A DNA stretch of 12,501 bases from the NCBI GenBank assembly GCA_045657265.1, contig JAZOSU010000008.1, positions 1-12,501 of the forward strand. The letters run 5' to 3'. This DNA comes from RGIG9041 sp045657265. Its GTDB lineage: Bacteria; Bacillota; Clostridia; Oscillospirales; QAKW01. Shown here one piece after another: positions 7,509 through 12,501 of this stretch. Position 1 is the first letter of the stretch, and the number at the start of each line of letters is the position of its first letter. The position numbers and the translations under genes are program-made. The notes under the pieces were generated by a model. The model was given only the letters and a program-made list of their open reading frames with translations. It did no database searches and had not been told where the DNA came from.

Positions 7509-7524
7509 ACGAACATTCTCTTAA
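7491..7524 (-). terminator. Terminator shared by the 3' ends of two convergent genes
   Basis: Perfect 14-base arms (TTAAGAGAATGTTC at 7491-7504, GAACATTCTCTTAA at 7511-7524) with a six-base loop holding both stop codons. On the minus strand a seven-T run follows, making a strong terminator for the 9088-7505 operon. On the plus strand the tail is only TATATTTC, so termination of sigF may be weaker. Confidence 0.85.
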
Positions 7525-7921
7525 TATATTTCAGATGTAATAATATAAACGAAGAAATATAAAACCAAAAACCGCTTGTTATTATTGTTTTTTTGCCTTT
7601 TTTGATTTTAATTACACGGGCAATTATATCTTTGTCTGTAATGCCAAGTTCCTTTACACTTTGTGAATCTCCTTGCATTACGTATTCACCAAAGGGGAGT
7701 TTTTTTACAACTCGGTGAAGAATTGCTTTGCCATCTTTTTTTGTAAATAAAACTATATCATATTTTTTGATTTTACAAGGCTTTTGCAAAACCACTGTAT
7801 CTCCCTGTCGTATAGTAGGAGTCATACTTGAGCCTTGCGGTGAAATAGTGATGGTTTCATTATTTTCCAAAAGCTCAGGAATGATTTTTGCAAACTCGGA
7901 AAAGGAACGTTCTTTATTCAT
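7505..7921 (-). CDS. S24/S26 (SipW-like) signal-peptidase-family protein
   Basis: A 138-residue member of the peptidase S24/S26 superfamily. SPQGSSMTPTIRQGD at 27-41 carries the nucleophile box (Ser32 before Met33), and ILHRVVK at 67-73 provides His69, the position where SipW/ER-type enzymes have histidine instead of lysine. QGDSQSVKE at 83-91 matches the conserved GD-N box loosely. A hydrophobic stretch at about 115-131 near the C terminus may anchor it in the membrane. An in-frame TTG at 7942 would add seven residues, but the ATG at 7921 is preferred; it overlaps the pqqD-like gene by eight bases, indicating coupled translation. As last gene of a kinase-like/PqqD-like operon it may cleave a leader peptide. 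The family is clear; substrate and activity are unknown. Confidence 0.8.
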   Translation of the reverse strand: MNKERSFSEFAKIIPELLENNETITISPQGSSMTPTIRQGDTVVLQKPCKIKKYDIVLFTKKDGKAILHRVVKKLPFGEYVMQGDSQSVKELGITDKDIIARVIKIKKGKKTIITSGFWFYISSFILLHLKYIKRMFV

Positions 7922-8174
7922 CCAGAAGCCCCGCTTTTCCAAGATTATCTATGAATCTTTGAACGTCTTCCAGAGCTGTTTGTTCACTGACATCGTATTC
8001 ATTTGAAAGCGATTTAACAAGCTCTTGCAAATTTGTACGTGATTTCATTTGCTCAAAAAGATACGCTCCGGTTTCATTAAGGGAAATAACCGATTTAAAA
8101 CTCGGATTTAAAACAGGAACTACAACATATGAATCAGTAAGTGGTTTTACAATGTATCCGTCTTTAATTTTCAT
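7914..8174 (-). CDS. PqqD-family peptide-recognition protein
   Basis: An 86-residue protein matching the PqqD fold, the usual RiPP recognition element that grips leader peptides and presents them to modifying enzymes. The VISLNETGAYLFEQM block at about 29-43 and a C-terminal winged-helix-like part (EDVQRFIDNLGKAGLLDE) are characteristic. The ATG at 8174 follows AGGAGG, which sits inside the end of the kinase-like gene; the genes overlap by 11 bases, and by 8 with the peptidase gene downstream. Context argues for a partner role with the kinase-like protein and peptidase. No radical SAM protein, cyclase or precursor is nearby, so the pathway cannot be assigned. Confidence 0.82.
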   Translation of the reverse strand: MKIKDGYIVKPLTDSYVVVPVLNPSFKSVISLNETGAYLFEQMKSRTNLQELVKSLSNEYDVSEQTALEDVQRFIDNLGKAGLLDE

Positions 8175-8877
8175 TCTGTCCTCCTGTCATTGTAGAAAAA
8201 GAAAGTTTTGCCGCCGAAATATCTTTATTACAAAATATCTTATAAACAGCAACCTTATCTACTATACGGTCAATAACCGAAAACAGTAAATTCCACTGAC
8301 TTTCAGTGAAGTTTTTAGTACACTGGCTTATTATATTAATTGCCGCATCTTTTTTAGAAAGTCGCTCTATTCTGTTATTATTAGATCTTGATACAAAGCA
8401 AAGTCCCTTTACAGCAACTCTTATATTTTCATTTATGTTATTCTTTCCGCTCCATGGTGTTCCGTATGCATATATTTCATTATCCACATATCTGATTGCA
8501 GGTTTGTCATCATTTAATATAAAACATTTATCACCAAGAAGCTCTTGCCATAACTTTGTATGTGTTGACTTCCCTATTCCACTGGGACCTGCAAATAAAT
8601 AGGCGCCACCATTATAAGCTACAGCAGATGAATGAAGCATAAAACCTTCAAAATCAAGAAGCTGTCTGTAAAAAGCAAAACCCGATGCTATATAATAAGC
8701 AGAAGATTCATCAATACCAACTCCAAGATCAACATATCTTGCTATAAGATTATCAGAAACCCTAATAGAAATATCGGGATTTTCGGTATACTCTGTAAGA
8801 TATTTTACTGCCTGCTCTTTTGTTTTTCCAAAAGCATCCATATTGACTTTAATACCTGCTATATTATAAGTTTTCAC
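8164..8877 (-). CDS. HPr-kinase-like P-loop protein
   Basis: A 237-residue protein of the HPr kinase/PEPCK-like P-loop group. The Walker A box AGPSGIGKST is at 96-105, preceded by the typical LHSSAVAYNGGAYLF (81-95). ILNDDKPAI at 120-128 is the Walker-B-like region, and GTPWSGK at 139-145 is a further family motif. True HprK has an N-terminal DRTGG-like domain and a longer HPr-binding end; neither is evident, so it is probably not the HPr(Ser) kinase. Relatives are known as tailoring kinases in some lasso-peptide clusters. The start is GTG at 8877, one base after the regulator's stop, with GAGGG upstream. The stop overlaps the PqqD-like gene. Role inferred: ATP-dependent modification of an unidentified peptide or protein. 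Confidence 0.8.
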   Translation of the reverse strand: MKTYNIAGIKVNMDAFGKTKEQAVKYLTEYTENPDISIRVSDNLIARYVDLGVGIDESSAYYIASGFAFYRQLLDFEGFMLHSSAVAYNGGAYLFAGPSGIGKSTHTKLWQELLGDKCFILNDDKPAIRYVDNEIYAYGTPWSGKNNINENIRVAVKGLCFVSRSNNNRIERLSKKDAAINIISQCTKNFTESQWNLLFSVIDRIVDKVAVYKIFCNKDISAAKLSFSTMTGGQNEN

Positions 8878-8878
8878 G

Positions 8879-9088
8879 TTATTCCCTCTCTAAAACTAAT
8901 ATATCCCCTATTTCACAATTAAGAAAATCACAAATGCGGGAAATAATCGCAAGATCAACACGTACAATTTTATTTTTGCAATAATTATTTAGCTGTGTCC
9001 TTTGCAAATCACAGTGTGCGCAAAGTTTATTTTTACTCACGTTTTTTTCTTTTAGAAGCTTTTCTAAATTTATATAAATTCTACTCAT
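8879..9088 (-). CDS. Small Cro/C1-type helix-turn-helix regulator
   Basis: A 69-residue protein that is almost entirely one XRE/Cro-C1 DNA-binding domain. NLEKLLKEKNVSKNKLCAH forms helices 1-2, the recognition part is around DLQRTQLNNYC (27-37), and VRVDLAIISRICDFLNCEIGDIL (42-64) is the closing helix set that typically ends this small family. It has five cysteines (23, 26, 37, 53, 58), though several are common in gut-clostridial homologues. There is no separate effector domain. The ATG at 9088 has GAGGTG at 9096-9101. It is the first gene of the four-gene operon and may autoregulate it; its operator was not identified. Confidence 0.85.
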   Translation of the reverse strand: MSRIYINLEKLLKEKNVSKNKLCAHCDLQRTQLNNYCKNKIVRVDLAIISRICDFLNCEIGDILVLERE

Positions 9089-9139
9089 TGTTTTACACCT
9101 CGAATATATTTTAGCACAGATGTACTTATTTATAAACTA

Positions 9140-9145
9140 TATAAT
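9140..9145 (+). promoter_or_regulatory. Candidate -10 box for clpB upstream of CIRCE
   Basis: TATAAT placed so that transcription would start near 9152, just before CIRCE, the classic arrangement. No good -35 box lies 16-18 bases upstream. An alternative plus-strand pair, TTGTTC (9212-9217) and TATAAG (9234-9239) with 16-base spacing, lies downstream of CIRCE. The choice is open. Confidence 0.4.
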
Positions 9146-9163
9146 AATACAGGGGGGTTAAAA

Positions 9164-9190
9164 TTAGCACTCTCGTATTGCGAGTGCTAA
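9164..9190. promoter_or_regulatory. CIRCE operator (HrcA binding site)
   Basis: Perfect TTAGCACTC-N9-GAGTGCTAA inverted repeat; the symmetry extends to 15-base arms (9158-9172 and 9182-9196). This is the consensus operator for the heat-shock repressor HrcA. It lies about 87 bases upstream of the clpB start and in the divergent spacer shared with the minus-strand operon, so it could act on both. Confidence 0.97.
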
Positions 9191-9225
9191 TTTTAAAAGT
9201 TCAGAAACATTTTGTTCATAATTTA

Positions 9226-9254
9226 TTCATAAATATAAGTTACACTATTGTCAA
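9226..9254 (-). promoter_or_regulatory. Candidate promoter of the four-gene minus-strand operon
   Basis: On the minus strand, TTGACA (9254-9249), a 17-base spacer, then TATGAA (9231-9226), a partial -10 match. Transcription from about 9219 would give a leader of about 130 bases containing CIRCE. A competing TAAAAT (9113-9108) lies too close to the ribosome site and has a poor -35. Confidence 0.5.
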
Positions 9255-9276
9255 ATAACAGAAAGGAGCTGTAATT

Positions 9277-11853
9277 ATGAATCCCAACAAATTTACAGAA
9301 AAGTCTTTAGAAGCTTTGCAAAAAGCCCAAAGCATAGCAATGGAAAACGGAAATAACCAACTAATGCCTGAGCATTTATTACTTGCATTATTACAGGAAA
9401 GAGGGCTTATAACACAGCTGCTTATCAAAATCGGCTGTGACGACAAACAAATTGAAAATCAAGTTTTGAATGTCACAAACAACTTCCCTAAAGTCAGTTC
9501 AAACGACAACATTTATATGTCAAATGAGCTTTCAAAAGTAATGGATGCAGCAGACAGCAACGCAAAGAATATGAAAGATGAATATATTTCGGTAGAGCAT
9601 TTTTTACTTGCGTTAATTGACAAGCCAACAGAAAATTTATCAAAATTATTTAAAAATCAAAAAATAACAAAAGATATCATACTGAAAGAACTTGCAAATA
9701 TACGAGGTAACACGAGAGTTACAAATACAAATCCCGAAGATACCTATGACGCCCTGAGCAAATATGGTACTGACCTTGTTGAGAGAGCAAGAGCGCAAAA
9801 AATGGACCCTGTTATCGGCAGGGATGCCGAAATACGCAATGTAATAAGGATTCTTTCCAGAAAAACAAAAAACAACCCTGTTTTAATAGGTGAGCCGGGT
9901 GTTGGTAAAACCGCAATAGCAGAGGCTCTTGCCCAAAGAATAGTAAAACAGGACGTACCTTTGGGACTTCGTGACAAAACTGTTTTTTCTCTTGATATGG
10001 GCGCACTCATTGCAGGTGCAAAATACAGAGGAGAATTTGAAGACAGACTTAAAGCGGTTTTACAGGAAGTTAAAAAGAGTGACGGAAAAATCATTCTGTT
10101 TATTGACGAGCTTCACACTATTGTAGGAGCAGGAAAAACCGACGGCGCAATGGATGCAGGCAATATATTAAAGCCTATGCTTGCCCGCGGTGAATTACAC
10201 TGTATCGGCGCTACAACTCTTGACGAATACAGAACGTATATTGAAAAAGACCCTGCACTTGAAAGAAGATTTCAGCCTGTACTTGTCAGCGAACCAACCG
10301 TTGAAGATACCATTGCAATTCTCAGAGGACTTAAAGAGAGGTATCAGGTATTTCACGGTGTCAAGATACAAGACGCCGCAATTATTGCTGCCGCTACGTT
10401 ATCTGACAGATACATCACCGACAGATTTTTGCCCGACAAAGCAATCGACCTTGTAGACGAAGCCTGCGCTATGATTCGTTGTGAAATCGACTCACTCCCC
10501 TCTGAGCTTGATGATATTCAAAGAAAGATAATGCAGCTTGAAATTGAAAAACAAGCCATCAGAAAGGATGCTGAAGCTAAATCAAGATTTGACGAAATCA
10601 CAAAAGAACTTGCTCTATTAAAAGACGAGTTTTCCTCAATGAAAGCTAAATGGGAAAACGAAAAGTCGGAAATTTCCAAGCTGTCTGAACTACGAAAACA
10701 AATAAACGACACAAACTCACAAATTGAGAAAGCGGAGCAGTCTCACGACCTTGAAAAAGCTGCTAAGCTTAAATACGGTGAGCTACCCAAATTACAAAAT
10801 CAGCTGACTGAATTTGAAAAGCAGAGTGCAAATCACAAAATGGAAAGTTCTTTACTTCGTGACAAGGTTACAGACGAAGAAATTGCAAAAATCGTTGAGA
10901 GATGGACCGGCATTCCTGTCTCAAAGCTTGTACAGAGTGAACGCGAAAAAGTTCTGAATCTTGCCGATATATTACACAAAAGAGTTATAGGTCAAAATGA
11001 TGCAGTTGACAAGGTTTGCGATGCAATTCTACGCTCAAGAGCAGGTATACAGGACAAAGATCGTCCTATAGGTTCTTTCCTGTTTTTAGGTCCTACAGGC
11101 GTCGGTAAAACCGAACTTGCAAAAGCTCTGGCTGAATCTTTATTTGATGATGAAAAAAACATTATCAGAATTGATATGTCTGAGTATATGGAAAAATTTT
11201 CAGTTTCACGTTTAATAGGCGCTCCTCCCGGATACGTCGGTTTTGAAGACGGAGGTCAGCTTACTGAAGCTGTCAGAAGAAGACCCTATTCCGTTATACT
11301 GTTTGACGAGATAGAAAAAGCACATCCTGATGTTTTTAACATATTACTTCAGGTTTTAGATGACGGTCGTATAACCGATTCTCAGGGCAGAACAGTAGAT
11401 TTTAAAAATACGATAATTATACTCACGTCAAATCTCGGTTCTGACATTCTGCTTGAAGGTATTGAGCAAAATGGTGAAATTTCACAAGATGCGAAAAATC
11501 AAATCAACACATTGCTCAAACATTCTTTCAGGCCTGAGTTTTTGAACAGATTAGACGAGACTGTCCTATACAAACCGCTAACTCTTCAGGATATTTCAAA
11601 AATCATTGACCTTTTATTGCAAAAGCTCAACAAAAGACTCAGTGACAAAAAAATTTTCTGCAAGGTTACAGATAAAGCAAAAGAGTTTATTGCAAATCAA
11701 GGATACGATCCCATTTACGGTGCAAGACCTCTTAAAAGATACATTCAAAAACACATCGAAACTTTACTTGCAAGAGAAATAATTTCCCAAAACATTTTGT
11801 CCGACACCGAAGCTGTAATTGATTCGGATGGAGAAAAGCTTTTTGTTAAATAA
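9277..11853 (+). CDS. clpB: Chaperone ClpB (Hsp100 disaggregase)
   Basis: AAA+ unfoldase of 858 residues that works with DnaK to pull proteins out of aggregates. It has the Clp N domain (about 1-145), first ATPase with Walker A GEPGVGKT at 205-212 and Walker B ending Asp277-Glu278, a coiled-coil middle domain (about 395-530, rich in Lys and Glu), and second ATPase with GPTGVGKT at 605-612 and Walker B Asp677-Glu678, then the small C-terminal domain. Spacing is nearly colinear with E. coli ClpB, and the middle domain marks it as ClpB rather than ClpA or ClpC. AAAGGAG (9262-9268) precedes the ATG, and the gene ends in tandem TAA codons. The upstream CIRCE predicts HrcA repression and heat induction. 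Confidence 0.97.
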   Translation: MNPNKFTEKSLEALQKAQSIAMENGNNQLMPEHLLLALLQERGLITQLLIKIGCDDKQIENQVLNVTNNFPKVSSNDNIYMSNELSKVMDAADSNAKNMKDEYISVEHFLLALIDKPTENLSKLFKNQKITKDIILKELANIRGNTRVTNTNPEDTYDALSKYGTDLVERARAQKMDPVIGRDAEIRNVIRILSRKTKNNPVLIGEPGVGKTAIAEALAQRIVKQDVPLGLRDKTVFSLDMGALIAGAKYRGEFEDRLKAVLQEVKKSDGKIILFIDELHTIVGAGKTDGAMDAGNILKPMLARGELHCIGATTLDEYRTYIEKDPALERRFQPVLVSEPTVEDTIAILRGLKERYQVFHGVKIQDAAIIAAATLSDRYITDRFLPDKAIDLVDEACAMIRCEIDSLPSELDDIQRKIMQLEIEKQAIRKDAEAKSRFDEITKELALLKDEFSSMKAKWENEKSEISKLSELRKQINDTNSQIEKAEQSHDLEKAAKLKYGELPKLQNQLTEFEKQSANHKMESSLLRDKVTDEEIAKIVERWTGIPVSKLVQSEREKVLNLADILHKRVIGQNDAVDKVCDAILRSRAGIQDKDRPIGSFLFLGPTGVGKTELAKALAESLFDDEKNIIRIDMSEYMEKFSVSRLIGAPPGYVGFEDGGQLTEAVRRRPYSVILFDEIEKAHPDVFNILLQVLDDGRITDSQGRTVDFKNTIIILTSNLGSDILLEGIEQNGEISQDAKNQINTLLKHSFRPEFLNRLDETVLYKPLTLQDISKIIDLLLQKLNKRLSDKKIFCKVTDKAKEFIANQGYDPIYGARPLKRYIQKHIETLLAREIISQNILSDTEAVIDSDGEKLFVK

Positions 11854-11861
11854 TAAAGAAG

Positions 11862-11899
11862 AAGCCTCCTTGAAAACTATATTTTCAAGGAGGCTTTTA
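11862..11899 (+). terminator. Intrinsic terminator of clpB
   Basis: Perfect 15-base arms (AAGCCTCCTTGAAAA at 11862-11876, mirrored at 11882-11896), a five-base loop and a short T tract ending TTTTAA. The 174-base gap to the next start otherwise holds only the promoter at 11967-11995. Confidence 0.9.
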
Positions 11900-11966
11900 A
11901 CGTGAATAGAAAAAGACCTTGCAAAAAAACTTTAAAAAGAGATATTCTTTTGCTTTGTTTAAACTA

Positions 11967-11995
11967 TTTACATTGATAATATAGTCTGTTAAAAT
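11967..11995 (+). promoter_or_regulatory. Promoter of the broken deacetylase gene
   Basis: TTTACA at 11967-11972, a 17-base spacer, then TAAAAT at 11990-11995. An AGGAG ribosome site at 12015-12019 and an ATG at 12028 follow, so the expression signals of the pseudogene look intact. Confidence 0.65.
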
Positions 11996-12027
11996 TTATT
12001 TAACGTATATTATTAGGAGATGGGAAA

Positions 12028-12264
12028 ATGTATTATAGATTTATAAGATATCCGGGCGGTAAACCTAAAGCCGTAACTTTCAGCTATGACGATGCATAAA
12101 AATTTGATATTCAGATGCTTGAAATAATGAATAAATACGGAATTAAATGTACGCTTAACGTTAATAACTTTGTTCTTGACGAAGAAAAAAGAGGGAGTAA
12201 ACTTACTCCGGATGAAATCCGTTAACATATTATAAATAAAGGTCACGAGCTTGCCAAAAACGGT
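12028..12264 (+). pseudogene. Polysaccharide deacetylase (NodB-type) remnant
   Basis: Reading from the ATG gives MYYRFIRYPGGKPKAVTFSY, then DDA, a TAA stop at codon 24, KFDIQMLEIMNKYGIKCTLN and on to LTPDEIR, a second TAA at codon 66 (12223-12225), then HIINKGHELAKNG. The TFSYDD core and the xxGHEL(A)xNG segment match the start of NodB-type carbohydrate esterases, which remove acetyl groups from cell-wall or other glycans. Both stops are one base from Gln or Glu codons. Similarity ends near 12264, where unrelated sequence begins, so the catalytic remainder is missing. Promoter and ribosome site are preserved, which suggests recent decay. The family call is by motif only. Confidence 0.75.
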
Positions 12265-12296
12265 ATATTTCGTGTCTTTTCATCCAATTAATTCTC

Positions 12297-12314
12297 GCAA
12301 GGCGTCAGCCTTGC
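12297..12314. repeat. Short palindrome at the junction of two broken genes
   Basis: GCAAGGC-GTCA-GCCTTGC, a perfect seven-base inverted repeat with a four-base loop. It lies in a stretch (about 12265-12316) that belongs to neither the deacetylase remnant nor the recognisable part of the transposase remnant. It could be part of a small palindromic or MITE-like repeat. No second copy was seen in this window. Confidence 0.5.
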
Positions 12315-12316
12315 TT

Positions 12317-12501
12317 CATCATAGATATATTCCCATGCTCTGTATCTTCCTTTTTTTACACTTGGGGCTTGTGTATGGAATGATTGGGATTTTTCCATCA
12401 TCTAAAGTCTTCTTTGCAATTCAGGGAGTTTTGTAGCCGACATCCATTACAGCGAATTCAACGTTATGCTTTGCGGTCGCTTTGTCATAGAGCGCATCCC
12501 A
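12317..12501 (-). pseudogene. IS1182-family-like transposase remnant
   Basis: The minus strand from the right edge reads WDALYDKATAKHNVEFAVMD then VGYKTP, a TGA stop (12423-12421), and IAKKTLDDGKIPIIPYTSP. After a run of seven A residues (12351-12357 on the complementary strand) the frame must shift by one base to continue as KKGRYRAWEYIYDE. The (A/M)D-GYKTP-IAK and IPYT-P blocks followed by a KKG-YRxxEYxYDE segment resemble the central part of IS1182-type DDE transposases. With a stop and a frameshift it is inactive. Its beginning lies outside the window, and recognisable similarity ends near 12317. Family assignment is from memory of the motif order. Confidence 0.65.

Noticed and set aside
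7922..7942. TTG start for the S24/S26 peptidase
   Set aside because: No ribosome site precedes it; the ATG at 7921 overlaps the upstream stop in the usual coupled way.
9089..9276. Small precursor peptide gene upstream of the regulator
   Set aside because: Minus-strand ATGs in the spacer open frames of fewer than ten codons with no ribosome site; none looks like a leader peptide.
9744..10094. Antisense reading frame within clpB
   Set aside because: Low-complexity, Ser/Leu-rich translation typical of the complement of a conserved ATPase; no start signals.
12028..12264. Reassigned TAA codons (alternative genetic code) in the deacetylase
   Set aside because: TAA ends valS, spoIIAB, sigF and clpB normally, and the gene is also truncated, so ordinary decay explains the stops.
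12251..12436. Plus-strand reading frame across the junction
   Set aside because: It crosses from the deacetylase remnant into the complement of the transposase remnant; no ribosome site and no family resemblance.
1..12501. CRISPR arrays, tRNA or rRNA genes
   Set aside because: No spaced direct repeats, no tRNA cloverleaf and no conserved rRNA sequence were recognised on either strand.

Overview
The window comes from an AT-rich, endospore-lineage member of the Firmicutes (Bacillota), most likely class Clostridia and plausibly a gut Oscillospirales/Ruminococcaceae-type bacterium. The basis is an intact spoIIAA-spoIIAB-sigF operon, a probable yabP start at the left edge, strong AGGAGG-type ribosome binding sites, canonical TTGACA/TATAAT promoters, an HrcA/CIRCE operator and U-tailed intrinsic terminators. 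No species can be named from sequence alone.

Layout. 1-1193 (minus strand): first codons of a YabP-like sporulation gene, whose ribosome site lies inside a terminator-like hairpin; then rpsI and rplM (S9 and L13) as a two-gene operon with a consensus promoter at one end and a terminator at the other. 1282-6087 (plus strand): a TtcA-like tRNA thiolation enzyme with its own promoter; valS with its own promoter and a short leader; folC one base after valS; a strong terminator. 6094-7508 (plus strand): spoIIAA, spoIIAB and sigF, overlapping or nearly touching, the forespore sigma-F module. 7491-9088 (minus strand): a compact four-gene operon of Cro/C1-type regulator, HPr-kinase-like P-loop protein, PqqD-like protein and S24/S26 signal-peptidase-like protein. 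It meets sigF tail to tail inside one shared terminator hairpin. 9089-9276: divergent regulatory region with a perfect CIRCE element. 9277-11896 (plus strand): clpB and its terminator. 11967-12501: a decayed zone with a polysaccharide-deacetylase pseudogene (two in-frame stops but intact promoter and ribosome site), a palindrome-bearing junction, and a broken IS1182-like transposase remnant running off the right edge.

Most of the window is core machinery: translation, tRNA charging and modification, folate, sporulation control and a disaggregase. The candidate for an undescribed system is the four-gene minus-strand operon. It looks like the processing part of a peptide-modification pathway (recognition element, kinase-like enzyme, peptidase, regulator), yet it has no visible precursor peptide and no transporter. 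Its best promoter places the clpB CIRCE operator inside its own leader, which suggests shared heat-shock (HrcA) control.
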